Positions 30,765-41,184 of a stretch of DNA of 64,000 nucleotides are shown piece by piece. The stretch comes from Thereva unica (taxonomy: Eukaryota > Arthropoda > Insecta > Diptera > Therevidae), in contig OX465281.1 of NCBI GenBank assembly GCA_949987705.1, positions 98,736,326-98,800,325 on the forward strand. Direction: 5' to 3'. The notes under the pieces are model-generated. The model did no database searches, was not told the DNA's origin, and saw only the letters and a list, made by a program, of their open reading frames with translations. Within the stretch, counting starts at the first letter, position 1, and each line of letters starts with the position of its first letter. A program made the position numbers and the translations under genes.

Positions 30765-31378
30765 AAAAATATGTTACCTAAAAATTCTTTAAAAATTCGA
30801 GTTTGAGCACCACCTATCGGAAAAATGTACTGCATGCACATAGCCAATCATATTCAGAATATTACCTAGTTTATAGCTACTCCAAAAATAATTCGAATTA
30901 TGGATGATCCCAAATTTTTTACCCTATAAACGAGGTAATTCGAATTATGGCTTAAACCGAAATATTTCGGCTTAAGCCATAGTTATATGAATGTATTTAA
31001 TACCCGTTTATACGCCAATTCGAAATTTGGATGTAACTTTGAGTTAAATCGATTTAATTTTTCTGCTATAAACTAGGTATATGTCTCGTGTACTTAGATT
31101 TTGACGTTCCCAGGTAATTGGCACTCTGTGCAATGGCGATCTCAGTATTTTTTTTTCCAAAGAAAGCTCTAAAAAGGGGAAATTACGTACAAATAACGTT
31201 ATAATAAGTTTTGCAATAAAAAGTGTAATTAAAAAGTTTTTTACAAAAACTACTTTTGAATTATCGTTTTTCGACACTTAAAGCACTATAACTCGTGCAA
31301 TATTAGCCCTAAGTAAAAATTAATAATGACAAAAATTATAGATAATCGTGCGTTCTATAAGCCTTAGGAGGGATTTTT
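30765..31378. repeat. Interspersed repeat, longer copy
   Basis: Its two outer blocks (30,765-30,826 and 31,162-31,378) recur fused in the shorter copy at 33,644-33,936. The shared text includes gagtttgagcaccacctatc and acaaataacgttataataag. About 335 bases in the middle are unique to this copy. No coding or terminal repeat is visible. Confidence 0.75.
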
Positions 31379-31860
31379 GAAGTTATACTTTTTTAGGCGC
31401 GTTTTAAAAAATATGAGAGTGAATTTTGACGAATTCGCAACGCAACGCTACGGAGGATATGGGCGAAGGGGTGGAGGCAATGGAGGGCAAGCATTTCAAA
31501 TTTCATTCTTCATGCGCACTGGGATTATCATTATTATTGGCAAACGGAAATTCGTAGCCGATGCCGGTTCACGATGTCGTTGGGTGAGGGGGTTTTTATG
31601 CCGAGGCTATGGAGGGAAATAAATTTCATGTTCGATTCATCAGCTGGGATTTTCGTGGGCATAGGAATATTCGTAGTGTTTTAGGCACAAACAGATTGGT
31701 TGCGCCAAACTGGCTATGGTTTTATTTTTGTATCGCTTACATTTGTCAGAGCTATTTTACTAGTATATGTACTTAATTTCTAGTTCGCCCGTGGGCTGAT
31801 GTTTTTGGGTGTTTCAAGTTTACTATTTATTCATTATATATTTCGTTTGGCGTGTATTTG
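31379..31860. other. Spacer with weak internal duplication
   Basis: Two related blocks of roughly 130 bases (aaatttcattcttcatgcg... and aaatttcatgttcgattca...) follow one another at 31,495-31,680. No gene. Confidence 0.35.
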
Positions 31861-32650
31861 CTTGGTAACTCTGCTGCTTTCATAATGCCTTCACTAGCTA
31901 TTTTTATTACCAATTCATTCGGGAGCATGATTGCGAAGTCTATTTTGCATTAGCTGGAACATGTATATCAGGATTGGTGTAATTTTCTCCCATTTTCCGC
32001 TGCAATATAGAGGAAAGTACAGTGCCTAATTATTTTTCTTTCCAAAAACTGCAACTTATTTGCCAACTTTGTGGATATTGGGAAGGCTTAGGTTAGTACT
32101 GGTCGTACTATTGTCTTATAGCGCAAGTTTTTAGTTTCTGTTGCTGCGTCCTAGATTTCATTAACGGCTTTAGGGTAGTTACTAATATACGGGCGTTTAT
32201 CAGTTTGAGCCTTAAGTGAGGGTTCCACATGATTCTATGATGCATCTGGACTCCCAGGTACTTCATAAAATAATTGTGCGACCATTAATGATTATTTTCC
32301 AGAGTTTTGATTACCGTTGCACGTTTCTATGTTCTTTACCTGAGAGACTCCTGAAGCAGGTTATTAAACTTTTCCCTGATTAATTTCTACGTTCCATTCA
32401 TCTAGGTTAGACTTGTATTCCAGACAAGTGTATCATCAGCGTATTATATGCAAGTTGTGTTAAGAAGGGGAATTATGTTGGGGAAGTCGTGTATAAATAT
32501 ATTGAAAAGCTTGGGGCCTAAAATGGAGCCTCGGGGAGCTCCAGATTCAATTTTCAACGGTTGAGAGGTTAGTTCTGTGAAGCAGTCTGAGTTTACAAGT
32601 TGTGATAGCAGTATCTGCTCCAAAGTATCAGTAGGCAGTATTTGCTCCAA
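31861..32650 (-). pseudogene. Jockey-like LINE reverse transcriptase fragment
   Basis: On the minus strand the piece 32,444-32,650 reads LKIESGAPRGSILGPKLFN, the PQG-type motif with R in place of Q; YADDTLV is readable across a frameshift near 32,440, and KYLGVQMHHRIMWNPHLR near 32,250 is the thumb. The rest decays. Clade assigned by motif pattern. Confidence 0.6.
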
Positions 32651-33009
32651 ATCAAAAATCTAATTTTTGAAACAAGTATTATGGCCATAGAAAGAAGACT
32701 GAGAAGAAGTTCTTGGCAGAGGCGAAGATTCCCGTCCACCAATTAACTTTCTCCAAGATCATGTAAATCTAGTCCTGAATAATGATCGATTGGTTTCAAA
32801 TACACGGCACGGTACCATAAATGATGCTGTATTTGCCCGAAGCTCTTTGTATGATTTTTCAGTTACCCTAACGCGCTCAATTTAATTGAGTAACCACAAG
32901 TAGAAGAAGCTAGAGAAGTAAACATAATTTAGAAGTGACGTTGATTTCAGTAGTGGCAAAGGAAGTAAAATTAGTCTACCCAAGGTCGATGAGCTCACAG
33001 GCTCATAAC
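32651..33009. other. Spacer
   Basis: No gene recognised; possibly the 5' side of the degenerate LINE that follows. Confidence 0.35.
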
Positions 33010-33350
33010 AAACGTGGAAGGATGGGTCTCGAGAGAGCATGGAGAGGTGAGTTATGAAGGCATACCTCCATCGGCTCGTACAATATGAGTCCACGCAATG
33101 CCCGGCATTCCTAAATGTGAAAGAGCACATAGACCATGCCCTTTTAGAGCGTCGAAGATTAGCCGAGGAAACTGCTGCGCTGTAACCGACAGCTAAAGGC
33201 ACGGCTGAGAGCAAAGAAGACTATAATGGTACCATTGTGTGATCTATGGAATAAAGTGGAAGAGAAGTTAAATATCCTCTATTGGTAGGTAAGGCGGAAT
33301 GAAGCCAAAAGGAAGAGAGTAAGGCTTAGAAATAGCAGCAGTATTATCAG
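33010..33350 (+). pseudogene. R1-like LINE C-terminal fragment
   Basis: Plus-strand reading AYLHRLVQYESTQCPAFLNV followed by HIDHALLERRRLAEE resembles the C-terminal Cys-Cys-His-Cys region of R1-clade LINEs, with one Cys lost. A stop follows (33,184). Weak but consistent in position and spacing. Confidence 0.4.
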
Positions 33351-33643
33351 GTAGATAAGAGCTGAACCAGCTGGCGACGCATATAAGGTTAACATTCTTT
33401 GCGTGTTGACAGGAAATCAGCCAGTCTTAAGAAAATTTGATGAGACATCTTAAAACCATTGTAGTTAGGCCTGAAACTAGCAGGTGATTTCAGTTAGGAT
33501 TTGAGTCCGGTATAATCTGCACACTTCAAACGCATGAAAATAATAAGAATCCAATTATGTATTTATTTGTATGCCAAAGAAGTATAATTTCTAATGCGCG
33601 TACATAAGTACACACACCCACTGTTTTTTTATCTATAAAAGTT
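33351..33643. other. Spacer
   Basis: No feature recognised. Confidence 0.4.
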
Positions 33644-33936
33644 ATCTATAAAAATATGTTACCTAAAACTTCTTTCAAAAATCGAGTTTGAGCACCACCT
33701 ATCGGAAAAATGTACTGAAAGCTCTTAAAAGGGGAAATTACGTACAAATAACGTTATAATAAGTTTTGCAATAAAAAGTGAAATTAAAAAGTTTTTGACA
33801 AAAACTACTTTTGAATTATCGTTTTTCGACACTTAAAGCACTATAACTCGTGCAATATTAGCCCTAAGTAAAAATTAATAATAACAAAAATTATAGACAA
33901 TCGTGCGTTCTATAAGCCTTAGGAGGGATTTTTCAT
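33644..33936. repeat. Interspersed repeat, internally deleted copy
   Basis: Same sequence as the two outer blocks of 30,765-31,378, joined at 33,713-33,720 where the longer copy has about 335 more bases. Identity over the shared 31,162-31,378 part is very high. Confidence 0.75.
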
Positions 33937-34254
33937 GTCGAGTTAACGCAAAGAAAGTGATATATGAAATTTGAGACTATAACTCCGTACATATTTACTT
34001 TACAGAAAAAATTCTAAACAAAAAAGTTAACTCACTTATTTATCTACAAAAAAGATAGTAAACATTTTTGTTGTGAAATGCATAGTTTCTTAGATATAGT
34101 ATAAAACGCGTTTCCCTTCACACTAAGTTTAGCGTAAGGGTGGGGATAACGCCATTTTGAATTTAAGCTCATAAAAATATATAAAATCATTTGGTAAAAA
34201 AAAATCGCGTGCGGTATTTTTCGCAAAGATAAAGACCTATTTATTGAACTATAT
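33937..34254. other. AT-rich spacer
   Basis: No feature recognised. Confidence 0.4.
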
Positions 34255-34600
34255 GGAAGTGGATGGACAACACGACAACGACCTTTGCTTTTCGAACACA
34301 ACTGTTCCCGGACATAGTTATCAAATGATGAAGTAGAGGCTCGTTATTTAGGTTAGGGCTTTTGTATAGGAAGCAAAAGAGTATGACGTGGCTTCGGAAG
34401 ATGATTTTAATCCAATGAGAGTTCAAAGCTGAAGGTTTGAATATATCTTATAATAGCCTCGTCAAACCTAACATAGATGGCAATATCCTTACGGGGGAGA
34501 GATTGTGTACTAAAGTGTACTCCGACTCCGAGTAATGACCTAAGTCAGTATCGTGTGATTTTGGGTTTCACAAAGGGCGAATATTGACGGTTTGGAATAT
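34255..34600 (-). pseudogene. LINE B copy 4, endonuclease fragment
   Basis: The minus-strand frame 34,241-34,426 reads HWIKIIFRSHVILFCFLYKS, matching LINE B copy 1 (LWIKIIIHSHVIFFCFLYRS); DNA similarity continues to about 34,600 with frameshifts. Only the endonuclease domain is represented. Confidence 0.7.
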
Positions 34601-34689
34601 TTAAGCGCCACAAAGCTTGACTTATAAGGGACTTCGGTAGCGCGGGCTCGATCGCCACATTATCCGGGATATTTCCCGGCATTACACTT

Positions 34690-35549
34690 GCTGCAACCAT
34701 TGGAGTCAATTAAAACGATTCTTCCAATCTTGACACCATTCTTCTTTTGACAGCTCTACAACCGGGATCTGGTCCTGGCCTCTCCACCGGTCCCGATTCG
34801 GAGCCGAAGACATCCAGTTTGGAATCCCCAATCTCTGAGCGTCCTGGTCTACGCCATCTTTCCAGCGGAGGTTGAGTTTCCCTCGCTATCGCAACACAGA
34901 GGTCCTACCGCAGAGAACTTTACGAGCAGGCTCATCTTCCCTCAAACGAGCTATATGCCCTGCTCACCGGAACCTACCGAACTTTATTTTCTTCACAACA
35001 TCTAAGTCGCGAGAGCGCTCGTAGACCTCGTCATTGTAGTCTCCTGAATCGTTTTTCCTCACATAACGGGCCAACAGTCCTCCAAAGTATTTTCCTCTCG
35101 AACACGCCTAAGAAGTTTGAATGCTTTTTGCTAAGCACCCACGTTTCAGATGCATGGGTGAGTACCGGTAAGACCAACATCTTATACAGTCCCTTTCATA
35201 TTTATAAGGTCACTTAATTTTTTTTTAAATATTTAAAAAAAAATTAAGTGACCTTATAAATATGAAACGGACTATATAGTAAAAGTTTAGACGTAATGGT
35301 TAGATGCTTGGATTTTAAGAACCTTCAGAGACTATAGTAGGCTTTGTTGGCATTTAGCAGTCGTGTGCGTATTTCTGGTCCATGCTATTGTCGGCTGCTA
35401 CTATTGGCCCAAGGTAAGTAAATGATTTTACCACGTCAAACGCGTGCTCCTTTACCTTGATTGTGGGACCAATGTTAGGTGTTCTTGTAAACGAGGCCAC
35501 AATGTACTTTGTTTTGTTTTCGTTAATGTGCAGTCCCAGAGTTCTTGCC
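34690..35549 (-). pseudogene. RTE-like LINE reverse transcriptase C-terminal region
   Basis: Minus-strand pieces read GLHINENKTKYIVASFTR and FDVVKSFTYLGPIVAADNS (35,354-35,530), then LVLPVLTHASETWVLSKK and FERKILWRTVGP (35,190-35,050), the usual end of RTE-clade reverse transcriptase. It is interrupted by a small TA-flanked palindrome (35,187-35,274). A related fragment is at 57,352-57,478. Confidence 0.7.
35187..35274. mobile_element. 88-bp palindromic Tc1/mariner-type MITE
   Basis: A near-perfect palindrome with arms starting CAGTCCCTTTCATATTTATA and a shared TA on each side (35,185-35,186 and 35,275-35,276). Arms of about 42 bases meet with almost no loop. Taking it out joins the two parts of the RTE reading. 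CAGT ends and TA duplication indicate Tc1/mariner-type mobilisation. Confidence 0.75.
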
Positions 35550-35622
35550 GCCGGATTTGAGAATCGCAGTGTCAAAGCCGCGCACTCACTTCCGATCCAC
35601 CGGATTCGGGAATCCAGGTCTT
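35550..35622. mobile_element. Right end of a MITE of the 42,942 family
   Basis: ggatttgagaatcgc and the following acttccgatcc match the right part of the 305-bp MITE at 42,942-43,246. The left half is missing. It marks the end of the RTE fragment. Confidence 0.6.
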
Positions 35623-36105
35623 TATTACATTACTCAAACATCGGCAATTGTTATAACGTAAAAACATACATTCTTTATTATTACTTGCAACCTGTTATTG
35701 AGAATTTCTTGGGAGAGGAGGAGGTAAAATCGAAAAAAAAATATTTAAAAAATATACCACTTTGATACCATACCTTCGGGGTGTTGTAAAGCCAATCGTA
35801 GTGAATGAAATTAAAAAAAGGAGGAATGAAACCCTCTAAAAAACTTAGAGAAAAGTTGTAGCATTAAAAACCATTTGCACACCTTTTCCAAGATGGCGGC
35901 CAAATGTGGTGGCTGCTGTTCCCGAAAACATTAATTTAAGCAAACGCCGATCCCCCCCCCCCCCTCTTATCAACTCAAAAAAAACTTGTCCTGCTTTTTT
36001 GCAATGCAAAAGTACCATTTCCATGGACCAACACTGTATTTTACTACAAATGTGATAAAAAAAAATTTTGCGTCACTTTCCTATCTCAGGTGATTCTCTA
36101 GCTTG
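35623..36105. other. Spacer with C-run
   Basis: No gene. Includes a run of C at about 35,952 and the phrase ccaagatggcggcc (35,889), which looks like a translation start context but leads to a stop after 14 codons. Confidence 0.4.
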
Positions 36106-36327
36106 GATTTTCCACATAACAAACCAACACAATTCAAGGGAGTAAAGTGGATAGGGTATAGAATATTAAAATACATAAAAGAGCCAGCTAATGAAATCCG
36201 TAAGGCAGCAAAGGTATTGGCAGACCTAAAAATACAACTCATAAAACCTGAAACAAAAAAAAACAGTGCAAGGAAGAGTATGGTGGAGATTAATAAAAAG
36301 AAAGTTTCTGAAAAAAATAAAGAGTAA
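36106..36327 (+). other. ORF-like stretch without ATG, possible 3' exon
   Basis: A lysine-rich open stretch (FKGVKWIGYRILKYIKEP, then AKVLADLKIQLIKPE) that ends with TAA at 36,325-36,327, followed by an AATAAA at 36,331. There is no ATG start, and the nearest splice-like acceptor (cctatctcag, 36,090) is out of frame because of an in-frame TGA. It may be the end of a decayed gene. I do not recognise it. Confidence 0.25.
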
Positions 36328-36369
36328 TAATAAATGTGGTTTTTTGTTTAACTTTTATTCTATTGAATT

Positions 36370-36560
36370 ATACAAATGCTATTTTTATCAAATGATGCCT
36401 TAAAACATAATACGATTCTTGTGCGTCTTTAAAATTAAACTTCATCTGTTGTTTGTCAATTACTTTAATAGGAGAATTAAAATTATCATTTATAAAAATA
36501 TCTTTGCTTTCTAATGGCAATAAGAGACGCTTTGAATTATCTTTCCTTTAGCTAGCTTTT
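36370..36560 (-). other. ORF-like stretch on the minus strand, convergent to the previous one
   Basis: Minus-strand reading without ATG: RLLLPLESKDIFINDNFNSP and FKDAQESYYVLRHHLIKI, then stop. An AATAAA lies just past the stop on the minus strand, overlapping the 3' end of the plus-strand stretch. Coding-like composition but no family recognised. Confidence 0.25.
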
Positions 36561-37775
36561 AATCCTTTTTGAATTTATTATTATTATTATGGTTTACATT
36601 CTTGAAACAACATCTTAATTATTAAGAAGAAGTTAGTATGTTCAAAATTTTCTTTTACAGTTTCTAAGTTTTACTTAAAACAATTCGATATTGTCTTTTA
36701 TATTACTTCTGTTTTTAGTATACAAACGCAATCTTGTCTTAAAGTCACTAGGTTTATTTTTTCTTTTATATTTTCACTAGGACTGTCTACCAGTTTCGTC
36801 TACTACAAGCTTCTCAATATAAAAACAAAAATAACTTGATTTTAACGTCCGAAATGTGCTAAAGATATAACAATGTTTGGGTATTAATTAATTTTAAAAT
36901 TAAATCAAAAATCTTTTAAATATATGTGATAAAAGCGTCAATATAATTTGAACAAGTGCTGCAATTTTTATTTAAGATCAAAAATTACTAAACTTATTAT
37001 AAGACAAAATCAGTGACTAATAATCTTGTTTCAAAGCACACCGCAGACTTAGTGAAATGAAAGGACTTGTATGTAAGTTGTATAGTTTGCTTGCTTTTAA
37101 TAAGAAAAATTCTAAAACTTGATTAGAAATTTATTTTTTGCTTATTATAACGATTATCGTGGAGACAGAATGTATAAAAAATCGATTACATTACATTAAT
37201 AAATATAAATTGCATATTACACTCTTGTTCATTTAAATTTAAGTATTATACAAACAGTGAACGAATCATTTTTTGCCTTAATGCTACAACTTGCTTACTA
37301 TTATATGTATAAAACGTATAAATTCAAATAACTGTACATTTTTTTCAGACTTTATCAAATTAAACTAAATTGGGAGCGAAGTTTTTTTAACCATGAAATT
37401 AAATTTTTATATACATATATATAGATTTATCGTGTGTCATAAATCAATGCAATTCGGTCAGTCTTTTCTGGCACAAATATGCGTTAGTGGAGGTAAGCAT
37501 ATGTCTTAATTAATTTAACTGAATGGTATTTTTATTTTCTTAATTTAATTAAATGTTATATAATATATATTTTAATGTCTTTTCGGTTAGAAAACATAAG
37601 TTATATTAAATTTTATACTTATATTATTATTATATGTATGCCGAAAAAGTTACTTCGTTTTTTGCATTAAAGAGCGCTTTAAATCAGATATTTTTTATAA
37701 GCCAGCTTTATTAGAAGACATATAGAGTGGGTTTACACAGCTGCACAAAATTAAATTGTATTATTTGATGCGGCG
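36561..37775. other. Long AT-rich spacer
   Basis: More than a kilobase with no gene, terminal repeat or array that I can see; includes short TA microsatellites (37,410, 37,560). Confidence 0.5.
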
Positions 37776-38790
37776 CACAGTGCGGCCGATTCTCAAAAAG
37801 CTGGCCAAAAGTCGATAAATCAAGTAATTGATACAAAATTTCTTACTCGGGGGTTTTCGGGGTCGCTGATTACGAATTTGATATTAAAAATTAGAAAAGC
37901 CACCCCCGCCCCCCCTATTAGCCACCCCCTCGCGTGAAATAGCGTATATTATTCAACATAATCAAGATGCATGTCAATTTATAGGTTTTCGGGGTCTCTG
38001 ATTACGAATTTGATATTAAAAATTAGAAAAGTCACCCCCTTCAACCCTTATTGGCCACACTCGCGTGAAATAGCGTATATTATTCAACACAATCAAAATG
38101 CATGTAAATTTATAGGTTTTCGGGGTCGCTGATTACGAATTTGATATTAAAAATTTGAAAAGCCACCCCCTTCCACTCCTATTGGTCACCCCCTCGCGTG
38201 AAATAGCGTATATTATTCAACATAATCAAGATTTATGTCAATTTATAGGTTTTTCAAAACCTTCTTAAAAAAAAGCGGGCAAGTTGGGGCAGCTAAATCT
38301 TGTTTTATTCTGTAACTAATACCTCAAAGAATAACCTCCATCAAATTTCAGAGCGGAACAACGCGGAACTTTTTTCTATTCGCATGATGACTTACACAGA
38401 TTATTTGATTTCAAGCGATAAAAATTAGTAATAATCGTGGTGTCACTAAAATTTTTGGCATGGGAAATCTCTCTTTGTTATTTTTTTTACATTCTACTTA
38501 CATTCAGAAGTAGAATCCATTTTTGGTATGGCTATCCACGACGATCTTAATTTTTTACACAATGTTTAAACAACACTCTGTTAAATGCACTTTCGCGAGA
38601 ACCATTTGACAAATCAAAACAGCTATCGTTGCGACTGTTGTTTTGGAGCAAGTAAGAGAAAAAACACAACTCTATGTGTGATTTCTGGTGGCTGTGGGTG
38701 TACTGAAGCCAACTGAACAAAAAAGAAACCCCTACAAGAAAATTGTTTTTTCGACTTTTGGCGAGCTTTTTGGGAATCGGCCGCACTGTG
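37776..38790. mobile_element. Transib-type non-autonomous transposon, 1,015 bp
   Basis: Terminal inverted repeats of about 40 bases begin CACAGTGCGGCCGATTC at 37,776 and end with the complement at 38,790, with two mismatches. A 5-base duplication CGGCG flanks both ends (37,771-37,775 and 38,791-38,795). Five-base GC-rich duplications and CACWRTG ends are hallmarks of Transib transposons. The terminal heptamer equals the V(D)J recombination signal heptamer. No transposase; the interior holds three tandem units of about 131 bases. Confidence 0.8.
37852..38248. repeat. Three tandem 131-bp units inside the Transib-type element
   Basis: The phrase ggttttcggggtc begins at 37,852, 37,984 and 38,115. 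Each unit also holds attacgaatttgatattaaa and gcgtgaaatagcgtatatta. The last unit ends at tttataggtttttcaaaacc. Confidence 0.85.
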
Positions 38791-38795
38791 CGGCG

Positions 38796-39900
38796 GTGAA
38801 AACTGATTCGACTGCGTTAATGTAGTTAGTTCACTAGTTGATGCAGAACTTATTTAATGAAACTGCCGTGTAACATTTAAATGCATCAAATTGTAAATTT
38901 TTATACCCAAATTAGTGTTAAATATTGGAATATGCAGCAGAAATATTTTAAAGAGCTTCAAGAATCAAAATAAAGCGAAGCCAGTGGGGAAAAATCTGAA
39001 AATTTCTAAGATTTGCATGTCATTGGCATTTTCAATCGGCGAACTAAACGTGGCAGCGAATTACATACCGTGTAAACAGCACGGCTTAGAGAATTCGATC
39101 CCGGCCTTTATTTCAAATCTGGAGATTTCGGGATTATGAAGAGACAATCCCGCCATCCCGAGATAGTCCCGGGATTTTGGATTGTAAGAAAATTTCAAAA
39201 ATTATGTAAAAAGTTTTTCATTGACAAAGTAATCAAATTTCCTCGGTAAATGATATCATACTAGATGGATATAGGTTTGACCCTTTTGACCCATGCGATC
39301 AACTTCCCAGTATGATGAACGTAAACGTAAACTGACTTATTAGAAAATAGAAATACGTTTAAAATTGTGGAAAAAGTGGAAAATTGACTAATACCAGAAC
39401 TGATGCCAAAGTAATCCTGGGAGAAGCATGTTGATATATAATTATAACTATAAGAGTAGTAAATCCACAAGATTTTTCTATAGAATTAGTTTTTCCTGAA
39501 CGTTAGCAACAAACATTTCCTTCGTACTTCGTTCACTATACTAGAGCGAGTGTTCGAACTCGCATTAAGTATGTTGAAGCCGAGAAAAACTGGGAAGCAA
39601 ATGACTTTATTCTTCGAATGTGTTCAGGATAAATATCAAATTTTTCGGTAACTGCTGGAAATTCCGGGATGAAACTAGAATGTGGACAGCAATTTCCCGT
39701 CAAAAATGTGCTATTCTAAGGTTTGAAAAATGTTACTAAAGGGTAAAGTAATATTTGCACGATTTTTAAAGTGTGCTCCTATTTTGTCAAGTGATGTCTT
39801 GTTGGAAAGATATTGTTCTGCTGAAACAATCATTTAGAATGGGTTTCATTCCAACGAGTGTATTAGCTATTAGCAAAACCTATCAATTTGAGGTCCTTGT
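38796..39900. other. Spacer
   Basis: AT-rich; short CG-containing words near 39,100-39,180 (cccgccatcccgagatag). No gene or terminal repeat recognised. Confidence 0.4.
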
Positions 39901-39929
39901 GACATTAAGCCGAAGTCTTTTCATTTAAA

Positions 39930-40810
39930 CAAACAGAGGACTTGACCGAATGTTATGAAATTTTTTCCAGAGTATGTTTTCGCTAATATTCTTCGACACG
40001 CCCCTCAAAGAAGTCGAGTGTTTGGTTCGTGCTATTTTGAGGAGGTACAAAAATCACTGAAAAACGGTTTGACCGAATTTTATGAAAATCTTTTCCAATA
40101 ATATATTCGTTAATAAGCGTCGAACGACCCTTCAACGCAGTCGGTATCATATCTAATTCGAGCTATATCGTGCAGGGGTCTGTTCAAAATTTCTGCTAAA
40201 GCTGCTCTAGTAGCAGAGTTTTTAAACTGTCAAATTACAGCAAAGCAAGAAAAAGCTGTTATGATATCTTGGACGCAAAAATGCTGCTAGCATAGCCTTT
40301 TGTTAATGTATGTATGTGTATTTCATGCAGTCAACTATTCTTCTCCCTACAATTAGAAAAAAGACTGGCCGTGCAGTTGCAATCCCTAAATTTATTATTT
40401 AATGTGTTAATGTCAACAAAACCTCATTCGAGTTAGTTATTTTGGCAAAACGACCAATGACATTTACACACACATGTATAATTTACGTAGCTGCTTTCTT
40501 GCTTGCAGTCGAGAGTGCGAGCAACAAAAAAATCAAATCTTGGACACAAAAATAGCAGCTTCGTTAGCAGCTTTTGTGCTGTTTTGGACACAAAAAGCAT
40601 GACAATAGCTGCTAAAAGCCGCTATAGCAGAAATCTTGAACAGACCCCAGGTACAATAATCACGTACGCCGTTTAAATAAAAAAAACGGTTCGACCGAAT
40701 TTTATAAAAACCTTTTCATATTATATATTCACCTCTACGAAGTCGTTATCATATTTGGTTCGATCGATATTGTATTATTTGGTTACAATGTTGAATGGAA
40801 CTTGCCTACG
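39930..40810. repeat. Degenerate tandem repeat, about 125-bp unit, split by a MITE
   Basis: Related units start near 39,945 (ttgaccgaatgttatgaaat), 40,068 (tttgaccgaattttatgaaa) and 40,690 (ttcgaccgaattttataaaa), each followed by a tatattcg/ttcgaacgacc-like part and atatttggttcg. The third is separated from the second by the element at 40,176-40,647. Confidence 0.65.
40176..40647. mobile_element. 472-bp MITE with 3-bp CAG duplication
   Basis: Ends are GGGTCTGTTCAAAATTTCTGC and, at the right, the complement with one or two changes (GCAGAAATCTTGAACAGACCC). CAG flanks both ends (40,173-40,175 and 40,648-40,650). Inner sequence repeats AGCTGCT-type words near each end. A 3-base duplication and G-rich ends suggest a PIF/Harbinger-like origin, but the duplication is not the usual TWA. 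Confidence 0.65.
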
Positions 40811-41184
40811 CTATGTATATTATCTCTATACTACATACGGTGCAAACTAGAAAATAAGCTCTCAAAACAAGTTGCCTGACAAGCTAACAGGTAAAATAAC
40901 GGAATCGTGAGTTGCGAGTTAGCCAGTAGGAACAGTTTGCTGCTGGTTCTGAATCGGCCTTATCAGCTGTTTTACGTCTGAATACCTCCTCTTTTTGAAG
41001 CCAATCACCCCTTTTGCACGGTCATACATTGGACGAGCAAAAAATATGTGGACTCACAGCTCTCACGCGAATTTTTCATCGACATCAAGTCAATAAATTA
41101 CGATTTTTTGTTCGGTTATCCAAAACATATCCACAGCCGGCCATTTTATTACTTTATGCAGTACACCCTGTATATATATATATA
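40811..41184. other. Spacer ending in a TA microsatellite
   Basis: No gene. It ends in cagtacaccctg followed by a TA run, into which the Tc1 element inserted. Confidence 0.5.

Noticed and set aside
35889..35935. Kozak-like ccaagATGGCGGCC as a gene start
   Set aside because: The frame closes after about 14 codons and no splice donor is evident.
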